From the NCBI RefSeq assembly GCF_019219095.1, contig NZ_JAHUWH010000001.1:620001-684000 (forward strand): 64,000 bases of DNA, written 5' to 3'. A program made the translations under genes and the position numbers. This stretch comes from Acidovorax sp. sic0104 (GTDB taxonomy: Bacteria; Pseudomonadota; Gammaproteobacteria; Burkholderiales; Burkholderiaceae_C). Below the pieces are notes generated by a model, which had not been told where the DNA came from, made no database searches, and was given only the letters and a program-made list of their open reading frames with translations. Below, piece by piece: positions 35,033 to 44,694 of this stretch (its first letter is position 1; each line of letters opens with the position of its first letter).

Positions 35033-36262
35033 ATGGCGCTTGCAACTGCATCTCGATACTCCGACCCATACGGGCGGTACTACACACGTGGTGGCGCGGC
35101 GGAGGTGCTGGTTTCAGCGATGGGTCGCGCGCCCAAAGGTGTAGTTATCGACCTCGGGGCAGGTGACGGCGCGCTGGTTGGCGAAGCCAGCCGACGTTGG
35201 ACCGATGTACGCTTCATTACAGTCGACATTGACAAAAACGCTGGCAGCTCGCGGCTCCTTGAACAGGCCAACTCCTCTTTCAGCCATCATGTCGCCGACG
35301 CCCTCGATGCGCAGCTCGCACAAAAAATCGGTTTGGACGTTGGCGTGGCTCATTCCGCCCTGTGTAACCCACCATACATCCGACCAAGGTGGCGTAGCCA
35401 CTTCGGTCAAATTCTTGAGGACGCTCGACTGTCGGGGGTCTTTCCGCACATCAAGTGTGTTCCTGCGGACATCCTTTTCATCGCGCAGAACCTGCGGTTC
35501 CTTCGGCCGGGCGGAAAACTGGGGCTGATACTGCCTGACGGCATCATCGCCGGCGAGAAGTGCGGGGCGCTTCGGCATGCTTTGACTACGGAGCATCGGC
35601 TTGAGCGAGTCATCGAGCTGCCCCGAAGAATGTTTCACGGCACAGAGGCGAAGGCCTACGTGGTAGTCCTGACCAAGCAGGGTAAGTCGGCCGACGTCAT
35701 TGCGCTGCAGCGGCTCGAGGCGGACGGGTCACTCACGAGACCTCTGGACCTTCCTGTGGACGAGGCAATCTCGCGCCTAGATTACTCATTCCACTGCGCA
35801 CCGGCCCAAGACGTGTTTCCACGCCGTGGCCACGTAACGCTTCGTGACCTCGGTGCAACAGTGGCTCGGGGCACCTTCTCGTCAAGTGAGCGGAGCGCAT
35901 GCGACTTTCCGGTGTTCCACACCACCGACTTCACAGGCACTGGCGTACCGAGAGCGTTCCATCTTTCCAAGGCTCGAGCGGAAACTATTGATGCCCTCTA
36001 CGCTGAACCGGGCGACATCCTGGTGGCGCGAGTGGGCAGAAATCTTGAGGAGAAGGTGGCGATCGTCGAGCGTGGTCGCGTAGCATTGTCAGACTGCATC
36101 TTACGCATCAGAGTAGCTTCAGAGCTGCACGGGGAAGTTCTCAAGTTTTTCAGAAGCCAGGCGGGTCGCCTGGCTTTACAAACAGCGTCGCACGGAGTGG
36201 GCGCAAAATTCATCACCCGAGATGCGCTTCTTGATATGGTTATCCCGGGATGCCGCGCATGA
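35033..36262 (+). CDS. N6-adenine DNA methyltransferase with specificity-like C-terminus
   Basis: A 409-residue DNA methyltransferase. Motif I is DLGAGDG at residues 40-46 and motif IV is NPPY at 112-115, giving a gamma-class N6-adenine enzyme. FLRPGGKLGLILPDG and RMFHGTEAKAYVVVLTK follow. From about residue 270 (TLRDLGATVARGTFSSSERS) the sequence resembles a target-recognition half of type I S proteins, so it may be a self-specific M-S fusion. The stop overlaps the start of the ATPase gene (ATGA). Its neighbours suggest a restriction-like role; alone it could be an orphan methylase. Confidence 0.82.
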   Translation: MALATASRYSDPYGRYYTRGGAAEVLVSAMGRAPKGVVIDLGAGDGALVGEASRRWTDVRFITVDIDKNAGSSRLLEQANSSFSHHVADALDAQLAQKIGLDVGVAHSALCNPPYIRPRWRSHFGQILEDARLSGVFPHIKCVPADILFIAQNLRFLRPGGKLGLILPDGIIAGEKCGALRHALTTEHRLERVIELPRRMFHGTEAKAYVVVLTKQGKSADVIALQRLEADGSLTRPLDLPVDEAISRLDYSFHCAPAQDVFPRRGHVTLRDLGATVARGTFSSSERSACDFPVFHTTDFTGTGVPRAFHLSKARAETIDALYAEPGDILVARVGRNLEEKVAIVERGRVALSDCILRIRVASELHGEVLKFFRSQAGRLALQTASHGVGAKFITRDALLDMVIPGCRA

Positions 36263-37989
36263 CAATGCAAGCAACTGCTTCGGCCGACGAGCTCAGCGCC
36301 ACGCTGCAACAGCGCGCCGACTACATCCCGCTGGAGGACCTGCTGAGTGAGACCGCCAGCACAGGATCTCTGTTTAGCACGATCACCAGCGAGTTGACCA
36401 ATCGAGCGTTGCGGACAATTGTGGGACCGCGCGGCTGTGGCAAGACCCATATGATGCGAGTCGCTTGGCTGAACTGCCGCGATTCCGCATCCAAGCCATT
36501 CGCGGTGTTTTCGTCCTTTCAGCGGTACTTCCGCCTCGAGCCATTGCTCTCGAGCAATGCGGGAGCGACCCAGCTCTTTCACTCATGGGTGCTAGCGCGA
36601 ATCCTCATTTCCGCGCACGAAAGTGCACAGGCATGGACGCCCGCTATCTCCGGCGCTGACAAGGTATTCGAAGAGCAGGGATACCCACCTGACAAGTTGC
36701 ATGCACTTGCTGCGCGTCTCGAGCGCAACCAGCCGCTTAATGACGCACTCAATGCGTTCTCAGACTCGTTGTCCATTGACCGCACCAAGGGCGTCATCGA
36801 CAAGCTGCGGGAAGCCGCTGAACGCAAGTACACGGTGCTGCTGCTCGACGACGCGGCGATGACCCTGACTCCCGACTACCTAGTCGAGTTCCTGGACATC
36901 GTGCGCTCGTTGAAATCAGCGACGATTGCTCCGAAGGTTTCCGTGTACCCCGGCACCACCGAGGCAAGTCCACGTTTTCATCAAGGCCAGGATGCAACGG
37001 CGATACCGGCTTGGATATCCATCGAGAGCCCTGAGTACGACGCCATCATGGGCGACATTGCTTCCGTCCGCGTGAAAGGCATCGAAGCCATTCCAGACGA
37101 CGTGACGGCACTCTTGCGGTTCGCGGCTTTCGGTATCCCTCGCGCCTACTTGACCATGCTGGAGGACTATCAGCGAGGTGGTTTCAAGACAGCCCAACAG
37201 GGCGTCAACCGGATCATCGTCGAACACCTTACGGCCCGGCTTGCAGAGTTCCGCACCCTGGGGAAGAAGATTCCTAAGCTGGAAATCCTCGTCGCGGCAG
37301 GCGAGACCTTTGTGGGCAATGTGGCGAAGGAACTGAAAGATTACAACGTGCAGCTGCTAGCCCGCGGTGAGAAAGGCCTCGCTTACGGCATCCGGGTCGA
37401 CGAGCTAGTTCCACTTCTTGAGCGGACCCTCAACCTACTAATTGAAGCCGGTCTAATCTATAACGATGGAGACGTAAAGCACGGTGGGAACCGCATCTAC
37501 AGAAAGTACATCCCGCACACAACCTTGCTGCTGAGCAACGGTACTTTCACTGGCCACAAGGGCTCCCTGAAAGAGAACCTCGACGGAATTCGGAACAAAT
37601 CTACCAAGCATCCGCTCCGCAAGAGCCTAGATAGCGTGGTCGGCGAGCACTTCGTCGCTGGTCTCAATCTGGCGCTGCCAAAGTGCGCCAACTGTTCAGA
37701 GCGCCGGCTTACCGACAATCAGCGTTTCTGCCACAACTGTGCGCACCAGTTAGTCGACGCGTCCACGTTCAACCTGTGCCTTGATACATCAATCGCGGAA
37801 GTGCCAGGACTTACTGACTGGCAGCGGAAGCAAATCAAGGACAACCTCCCGTTCTTCAAGACCATCCGTGATTACTTGGCTAAACAGGACCCTGCTGCAG
37901 AGCTGCTGACCGTCTCTGGGTTCGGCAAGAGCCGAACCGCTCGCATCGTCGATGTGCTGAACAGCTTCGTTGACGACTATCTGTCGTAA
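36259..37989 (+). CDS. ORC/CDC6-like P-loop ATPase with zinc ribbon
   Basis: A 576-residue protein. Walker A is GPRGCGKT at about residues 56-63 and Walker B is LLLDDAAM at about 194-201, the layout of ORC/CDC6-like or STAND-type AAA ATPases. A helical middle with winged-helix-like segments follows (VDELVPLLERTLNLLIEAGL). A four-cysteine zinc ribbon, CANC-N11-CHNC, lies near residues 475-495. The C-terminal 60 residues (LLTVSGFGKSRTARIVDVLN) contain a helix-hairpin-like stretch. It is translationally coupled to the methyltransferase and 9 bp before the HEPN gene. Such ATPases often act as sensors or motors in defence operons; the role here is inferred. Confidence 0.72.
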   Translation: MTMQATASADELSATLQQRADYIPLEDLLSETASTGSLFSTITSELTNRALRTIVGPRGCGKTHMMRVAWLNCRDSASKPFAVFSSFQRYFRLEPLLSSNAGATQLFHSWVLARILISAHESAQAWTPAISGADKVFEEQGYPPDKLHALAARLERNQPLNDALNAFSDSLSIDRTKGVIDKLREAAERKYTVLLLDDAAMTLTPDYLVEFLDIVRSLKSATIAPKVSVYPGTTEASPRFHQGQDATAIPAWISIESPEYDAIMGDIASVRVKGIEAIPDDVTALLRFAAFGIPRAYLTMLEDYQRGGFKTAQQGVNRIIVEHLTARLAEFRTLGKKIPKLEILVAAGETFVGNVAKELKDYNVQLLARGEKGLAYGIRVDELVPLLERTLNLLIEAGLIYNDGDVKHGGNRIYRKYIPHTTLLLSNGTFTGHKGSLKENLDGIRNKSTKHPLRKSLDSVVGEHFVAGLNLALPKCANCSERRLTDNQRFCHNCAHQLVDASTFNLCLDTSIAEVPGLTDWQRKQIKDNLPFFKTIRDYLAKQDPAAELLTVSGFGKSRTARIVDVLNSFVDDYLS

Positions 37990-37998
37990 GAGGCGGCA

Positions 37999-38886
37999 AT
38001 GAGCAATTACGGAATCATCGTCACCGTACGGCCAACTCGCCAACCCATTGACACGGCGACCCTGTTTGACGCCAGCTATGCAGAAGCCAAGCAGTCACCA
38101 GTCGACCAATTCCTTGAAAACTGCCTGGCGCTAAATCGGCAATGGAGTTCGCTTGGTCCGACTGAAGAGGTCGTGCCGGAAGTAAGTCGGCTCATCCTGG
38201 TTGGGTATGTGTCTGCGGTTGAGGGCTACATGCGCTCGCTCATTCGCAAGCTTATCCATTGCGACCCGTACGCCCAGGCGCTCTGCGCGACTCAGCAGCT
38301 GTCGTATGCAGCCGCGCTCCACCATGAGCTCGATATGCTGCCGGATGCTCTGCTGGAGGAAGTCAGCTTCTCGACACAGAAGGAAATAGAAAAGGCCCTG
38401 CCGAAATACGTTGGACTAAAGAGTCTTTCCGCCGGCAGCAAGCGACTCATCGAAGAGTTCGACCAAATTCTGCATGTGCGACACTGCTGCACACATCGTT
38501 TTGGCAAGCTTGGCGCGAAAAATGCGACGGCCCTTGGTCTGCAGACTCACAGTTCATTGCTGGAGAAGCCGGTAAGGCTCAGCAAGACTGCCTTGGAAAG
38601 CGTGGCCGACTTGACCTTCTCCATGGTCAAGAGCATTAATAACGATGTGTTCACCTTCGTCCTGCACCGAGCGGCCACGGAACGGCTGCCGGACGCGTCG
38701 ACGCCAGGCCTCGGTTGGAAGTGGAACAAGGCGCAAGACCGGAAGATGTTTGCGCGCTACTACGACATGTTTGCTAGTACGCGTGACGCGCAGCCATCTC
38801 CCACACGCGATAGTCTGTACGAGCTGTTCCGAGCTCAGTACCGCAAGGTTGGCACAACCTCTGCTAGACCAGCAGGAGCTGCCTGA
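37999..38886 (+). CDS. HEPN-motif protein of unknown function
   Basis: A 295-residue protein. The segment SRLILVGYVSAVEGYMRSLI (about residues 63-82) and the Rx4H motif Arg161-His166 in HVRHCCTHRFGK are the pattern of HEPN domains, many of which are RNases. The rest (LTFSMVKSINNDVFTFVLHR) is helical and unrecognised. It is the third gene of the methyltransferase-ATPase operon, with a purine-rich site before the ATG at 37999. RNase toxicity controlled by the ATPase is a plausible reading, untested. Confidence 0.6.
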   Translation: MSNYGIIVTVRPTRQPIDTATLFDASYAEAKQSPVDQFLENCLALNRQWSSLGPTEEVVPEVSRLILVGYVSAVEGYMRSLIRKLIHCDPYAQALCATQQLSYAAALHHELDMLPDALLEEVSFSTQKEIEKALPKYVGLKSLSAGSKRLIEEFDQILHVRHCCTHRFGKLGAKNATALGLQTHSSLLEKPVRLSKTALESVADLTFSMVKSINNDVFTFVLHRAATERLPDASTPGLGWKWNKAQDRKMFARYYDMFASTRDAQPSPTRDSLYELFRAQYRKVGTTSARPAGAA

Positions 38887-39347
38887 CTGGCTGCGCGGCA
38901 CATAGGTGGCGCAAACCGGGCATTGGTGAACGTTCGCAAGTAGCTTGATTCAGGCTTGGACTTGACTCGGGTAGAACCGATGCATGGCAGCCCTCTCCAT
39001 GCCTGCAGCGCAATGGTCTACTGCAGAGTGCTGATACGTGCCAGTCGAGTGCGCCCAATCTCATAGTCAATTAAACGGATTGGTGGCAAGTCTTCCGGCT
39101 CAATGATCAGCCAAGCCCCCTACTACTTGTCGATGGCAGTCCGAACAGCACGCGACCTAGCACGCTTCGGTTCTGCAAGGTAGCTTTGTGGGGATCTAAT
39201 GTTTGGCAGCGGAGGAGTCGCTCCTAAGCCGAGCAACTCCGATTGGCACTGGGCCCTGGTCCGGTCGGTCAAGTAAATGCGGCGCATGTGGTCACGTTGC
39301 AGTGGACTCGGTGGTCAAGTGCATCTGGTTTTCGCACACTCGATTCT
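38887..39347. other. 461-bp interval between convergent defence genes
   Basis: No convincing gene. It separates the plus-strand methyltransferase-ATPase-HEPN operon from the minus-strand nuclease-like gene. No clear T-run hairpin terminator was found. Confidence 0.5.
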
Positions 39348-40730
39348 CTAAGCCTTGGAAGCTCCAATGCGCTGCCACCATGCGGGCAGGTCATTGCCTA
39401 GCGTCGCCGAGTCGCGAAAGGCGAGAAATGGGTCTGGCGGGTCGTCGAGCCGGCTAAAGACGTCGACAGTTTCGTCCGACAGCCAGGAGTGGTCCTCAGA
39501 CACTCGGGGAACAAAGTAGTGGAGGTAAACGACGGCCGTCTGCGAACCCAGTTCGAAGGTGCTTAACGTCTTCTGATTTCGGAGGCGCCTCAGATCAGAA
39601 GCGTCACTGTGAAGCTCGGCATCCATTGCGATATGAACGATGCCCCGCCCGTGGTCGCCAATCTGCCTGTCTGCTTCCGCGAGTTTGCTACGCACATACT
39701 TGGCTTTGCGTTCATTCGCAACCGGCGAGACGCAGTTCCATGTCACAACGGATCCAAACTGCAGCCGATCGATGTATCTCGGATCCTCTGGATGTTCTGT
39801 GGCCCTTGCGGAGAGGTGATAGTTGTTCTCCGAAACGATGCGGTCTGAGAGCAGCCGCGCCAGCTTTGTCCCGAAGTAGAGGTAGCTGTTGCGCGTGTCG
39901 CGATGCACGGCGTCCACGTTTGCATCGCGGATGATGCCGCTACCAAGCTCATCCTTCCACGTATATCCTCCGGGGAGAAGGATTGGGCACGCCAGTGCTC
40001 GTTTGAGTCGTTGGAGCAAGTACTCGACATTCACTTCCTGCAGCTCCCTCTCGTAGGTCACATCGATGTCGACCGACAGCTCCTTCTCTTGCAGGAAAGT
40101 GTCGAGCGAGAGGAAGATTTCGCGGTGTTTTTTTCGCTCTTCAATCTCGTACTGCCCGCGCTGCAGACGCTTCAGCTCCACGAACAATTCAGGGCCTGAT
40201 TTTCCAAAGGACACCCGCAGGTCAGGCGTCTTTCCGGGACCCTCTTCAATGAAGGTCACTTCGAAACCTTCTGCTGCGTAGTTGCTGGCCATGACGAGCT
40301 CGAACATCGCGGTGTCTGGGAGAACCTGGACGTTACGAAGCATGCGCAGTGCCCGGTCCTGCGCGCCGACAACGCGCTTCAGGTCCGGAAGGTTGGCGCC
40401 GAGCTGCTTGAGCCAGGGCGCGACGTGTGAAACGAGCGCAAAGTCATATGAACGACGGTCGTCGAGCAAAGACTTTCCTTGAGCTAGATAGGCGGCAACG
40501 ATATCGGGCCCGAGGGTGGACCACGACGGGTCTCTGCCGCGGACTGTGTCATCGGCCACCACCTCGCGGTAGCGTCGCTGCGCGGCGCTTAACCGGAAAA
40601 AGAAGGCGGCAGCATCACCAGAGCAGGCGGCGAGCCAGTTGAGTGCAGCAGCGATGTCGGTGTCATTCTCGACCCCGCCGCCGATCGGGACGATGTAGCG
40701 TGCAATCGGCTTAGTGAAGCGTGCTTGCAT
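39348..40730 (-). CDS. PD-(D/E)xK-motif protein, putative nuclease
   Basis: A 460-residue protein I do not recognise as a named family. Residues 144-187 show the elements of a restriction-endonuclease-like core: Glu144 in a helix (TAMFELVMASNYAAEGFEV), Pro169-Asp170 in KTPDLRVSF, and Glu185-Leu-Lys187 in LFVELKRL. The N-terminal 140 residues are helical; the C-terminal part contains WNCVSPVANERKAKYVRSKL and is unassigned. It converges on the HEPN gene and starts 29 bp after a broken HEPN-like gene on the same strand. It may supply cutting activity for the neighbouring methyltransferase, but it could be an independent nuclease. Confidence 0.6.
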   Translation of the reverse strand: MQARFTKPIARYIVPIGGGVENDTDIAAALNWLAACSGDAAAFFFRLSAAQRRYREVVADDTVRGRDPSWSTLGPDIVAAYLAQGKSLLDDRRSYDFALVSHVAPWLKQLGANLPDLKRVVGAQDRALRMLRNVQVLPDTAMFELVMASNYAAEGFEVTFIEEGPGKTPDLRVSFGKSGPELFVELKRLQRGQYEIEERKKHREIFLSLDTFLQEKELSVDIDVTYERELQEVNVEYLLQRLKRALACPILLPGGYTWKDELGSGIIRDANVDAVHRDTRNSYLYFGTKLARLLSDRIVSENNYHLSARATEHPEDPRYIDRLQFGSVVTWNCVSPVANERKAKYVRSKLAEADRQIGDHGRGIVHIAMDAELHSDASDLRRLRNQKTLSTFELGSQTAVVYLHYFVPRVSEDHSWLSDETVDVFSRLDDPPDPFLAFRDSATLGNDLPAWWQRIGASKA

Positions 40731-40758
40731 TCAATGCCCTCCCAGTGATTTGAGTTGT

Positions 40759-41312
40759 TTAGCTCGAATGGTCCATCCGAGATCTGGGGAGGCCTCCAGG
40801 CTCAGCATTGCGGTAGGTTCGCGTGGCGTGTTGCACCGCCAGGCGAGCAAAGCTCCGCCCGACCAATCCCGCTGGAATCGTGGAGCCGTCAACCAGAAGG
40901 TCGTAGCCAGAAGCATAGCGAAGAAGCTGCTTGGAATAGAGCTGGCTCAGAGCCTACAACTCCTCCCGCAGGCGGAGTGTGAGGAAACTCACTCCGGCTT
41001 CTCCTTGCACCGCCTCCGCCAGCTTCACAAGATCATGCCCAAAACGCTTTAACTTTGGCTCGTAGCGGGAGAAATCGATATGCAGCAGGTAGGACTTGCC
41101 GCAGATCTCGATGGCCTGGCACAGCAAGTTGCGGCACACATAGGGGCGCCGCCTATGGCGTGGAGCTGGGCTCCGGCCTGGTAGAAGTTCAGGCCCTTTC
41201 TGAACCATTCCGCCGCGATGAGGTATCGGCCATGGTCCGTCCAGCCTGACCCCTCAATGTGGCTGTCAGTGGGAATCTGAACGCAGCTCATGTGGCCAAT
41301 GTAGCTGGTCAC
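40759..41312 (-). pseudogene. Broken HEPN-like gene
   Basis: Two overlapping minus-strand frames join into one protein-like sequence. The first (from 41312) reads HGRYLIAAEWFRKGLNFYQA and then loses sense near 41150. The second continues NLLCQAIEICGKSYLLHIDF and YEPKLKRFGHDLVKLAEAVQ, ending in a TAG at 40954-40956. Past that stop the same frame continues plausibly (ALSQLYSKQLLRYASGYDLL) to a TAA at 40759. So at least one frameshift and one nonsense change are present. The pattern resembles HEPN-fold proteins. It sits just upstream of the nuclease-like gene and was probably its operon partner. Confidence 0.6.
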
Positions 41313-41727
41313 CTGTCCTCACGCCGTACGTTTCTAGAGTGGGCTGGGCCCGGTCATCCAGACCTCAAACTCGAACGTCTGTGAGCAGCCTAAAGCAGCC
41401 CACCTAAACCCCCTTAGCTTTTGCCAGCCAGCGCTTCAACTGAGGCACCTAAAAATATGTACATCGGTGCGCGGCTGTTTAGGGATCACACAAAGGCGCA
41501 GATAAAACTAGCACCAAAACTGGCACTCATCCGTCTGCGGCAACCCCGTGACTGCAACCCGCCGGGAGCTGCCATGGAAGCACCTAGGTTTTTATCGATA
41601 AAAATAGTGAGCACCCACTTTTAATTTTGACTTCTGCTTTAAACGTTCCAAAGAATGACAGGCTGACGGCATACGCGGCAACTCCGCGCTACCGAGTCAC
41701 CAAAATCTAAAGTTGAATGGCGGAAAA
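41313..41727. other. Right inner flank of the island, no gene
   Basis: About 415 bp with no supported gene. It contains the perfect 16-bp AT-rich palindrome TTTTTATCGATAAAAA at 41589-41604, possibly a protein-binding site or a bidirectional transcription end. Confidence 0.5.
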
Positions 41728-41741
41728 ACGAAAGTAGAGTG
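41728..41741 (-). repeat. Right terminal inverted repeat of the island
   Basis: ACGAAAGTAGAGTG, exact complement of the left repeat. Followed by GCGT and, 36 bp later, the groESL promoter. Confidence 0.6.
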
Positions 41742-41776
41742 GCGTTCCGCAGCAAGCCCTGCAAATGCGCCCCCGT

Positions 41777-41831
41777 CTTGAAACCGCCACAATTGCCCGT
41801 ATCATTAGCACTCACCCCAGACGAGTGCTAA
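41777..41831 (+). promoter_or_regulatory. groESL promoter with CIRCE operator
   Basis: A perfect CIRCE element, TTAGCACTC-N9-GAGTGCTAA, lies at 41805-41831, the binding site of the HrcA repressor. Just upstream is TTGAAA (41778-41783) and TATCAT (41800-41805) with 16-bp spacing. CTTGAAA-N12-CCCGTATC also fits a sigma-32 promoter. Dual control by HrcA and sigma-32 is therefore likely. Confidence 0.92.
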
Positions 41832-41922
41832 CACCCGTCTGCCGGGAAATTTCGTGCGCGTCCGGCCTGCCGGGCGCTTTTGAGTCCCTCAGCCTTTTTT
41901 CACTGACAACAGGAGCATTGCA

Positions 41923-42213
41923 ATGAACCTTCGCCCTCTGCACGATCGCGTGATCGTCAAGCGTATCGAAAGCGAAACCACGACCGCCTCGGGCATCGTG
42001 ATCCCTGACAACGCCGCTGAAAAGCCCGATCAAGGTGAAGTGCTGGCCGTAGGCCCCGGCAAGAAGAACGACAAGGGTGAAGTGCTCGCCCTGAACGTGA
42101 AGGTCGGCGACCGCGTTCTGTTCGGCAAGTACTCGGGCCAGACCGTCAAGGTCAACGGCGACGAGCTGCTGGTCATGAAGGAAGACGACCTGTTCGCAGT
42201 CGTCGAGAAGTAA
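41923..42213 (+). CDS. groES: Co-chaperonin GroES
   Basis: A 96-residue heptameric lid for GroEL in cytoplasmic protein folding. [20 protein letters not shown], the mobile loop [20 protein letters not shown] and the C-terminal [16 protein letters not shown] are all typical. An AGGAG site precedes the ATG. It is the first gene of the heat-shock operon under the CIRCE/sigma-32 promoter, with groEL 92 bp downstream across an intergenic hairpin repeat. Confidence 0.97.
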   Translation: MNLRPLHDRVIVKRIESETTTASGIVIPDNAAEKPDQGEVLAVGPGKKNDKGEVLALNVKVGDRVLFGKYSGQTVKVNGDELLVMKEDDLFAVVEK

Positions 42214-42242
42214 TTCTCCCCTGCTGATTCACTCATTTTTTC

Positions 42243-42288
42243 ATAGCTGCCGACGCTTACTGGATAAGCGCTAGCAGCCAATTTGAAC
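42243..42288. repeat. Intergenic hairpin repeat, copy 2 of 4, inside groESL
   Basis: ATAGCTGCCGACGCTT, a 7-base spacer, then AAGCGCTAGCAGCCAATTTG. It lies between groES and groEL and could affect the processing or stability of the bicistronic mRNA. Confidence 0.6.
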
Positions 42289-42296
42289 CTAATTAG

Positions 42297-43958
<1,662 letters not shown>

Positions 43959-44056
43959 TTGCCCGCCGACCTCACACGGAGCAGGCCACGTCCCTGCCCC
44001 GTGTGTGTCGCACAAAACACCAAAGGCAGCGAATGACTTGCTGCCTGCGAACTTCC

Positions 44057-44083
44057 AAGCCCCTGTCACAGGGGCTTTTTTTT
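44057..44083 (+). terminator. Terminator of groESL
   Basis: AAGCCCCTG-TCA-CAGGGGCTT followed by a run of eight T ending at 44083. Perfect 9-bp stem on the plus strand. Confidence 0.9.
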
Positions 44084-44239
44084 GTCCAGGTTTTCTCTTC
44101 GCCGCTGACCGCTGCACCACCGGGCAACCGGACGGCGCGAGGAGATGCGGCGAACGCGCTGGGGCATGCCGCAGGCGATGGGCTCCTTCAGTACGTCTGC
44201 AATCCACCGGATTGACTGCTGTCTTTGTCGGCCCCATGA

Positions 44240-44431
44240 GAGCTGGCTTTCTCGGTCTGTTCTGGCGGCCCTGGCCTCGCGCTGGTCCGTCGTCTGGCGC
44301 AAGTTCTCAACGGGCGCATCTTTGCAAGGACGGACACTGCGCTCGGCGCAAGCTTCGTGCTGGAACTTCCCGAAAAAGGTCCCGAGCAATCCACTGCAGC
44401 GGAGTCCACCCCGCTTGTCTCGGCGCGCTGA
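44240..44431 (+). pseudogene. Decayed histidine-kinase C-terminal fragment
   Basis: A 63-codon stretch after an in-frame TGA (44237-44239) and up to the TGA at 44429-44431. It reads SGGPGLALVRRLAQVLNGRI, then TDTALGASFVLELPEK, the G2 box and final strands of a HATPase_c domain. No start codon, no upstream kinase domains. The rest of 44084-44694 holds nothing recognisable, so the fragment is a relic of a deleted sensor gene. Confidence 0.6.
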
Positions 44432-44694
44432 GGCGTTGGGGATATCGCCGTTAGGAATCTACCGGCGTGACCCTGCCGCCCACGAAGGAGTGCGCTGGCC
44501 GGGGGCGAAACGCGCGATGTGTTCCAGCATTGCAGTCGTTCCGAGGCAACCGCCAGCAGCCGCAGTGGCCCGCAAGGCACTCGCGCCAAGAACATCCGCG
44601 TGGGGGGTTGCCTCCCCCCAGTTGCTTGCTGTTTTTGACGCAACCTGTCCGGGCCGCGAGGCGTGCTTGCGCGTTCCCGGCTTGGAAAGGCGGA

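Larger units (their letters stand above)
30986..41741. mobile_element. Accessory island with 14-bp terminal inverted repeats
   Basis: The ends are CACTCTACTTTCGT (30986-30999) and its exact complement (41728-41741). Both are flanked outside by GCGT (30982-30985 and 41742-41745), a possible 4-bp target duplication. An ACTTTAG motif repeats a little inside each end. Composition is lower in GC than the surroundings, with many TTG/AAG-rich stretches. Inside are an orphan jetD-like gene, an IS21 fragment, ParS-like and HAD-like genes, and a methyltransferase/ATPase/HEPN/nuclease cluster. No complete transposase is visible; the only transposition gene is istB, so the element may be defective or moved by a partner elsewhere. 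The left flank 30807-30985 shows no gene. Confidence 0.6.

Noticed and set aside
35033..40730. Assignment of the cluster to BREX, DISARM or a classical type I restriction system
   Set aside because: No PglZ, BrxC, helicase-SNF2, HsdR or separate HsdS gene is present; the ATPase is not an SF2 helicase.
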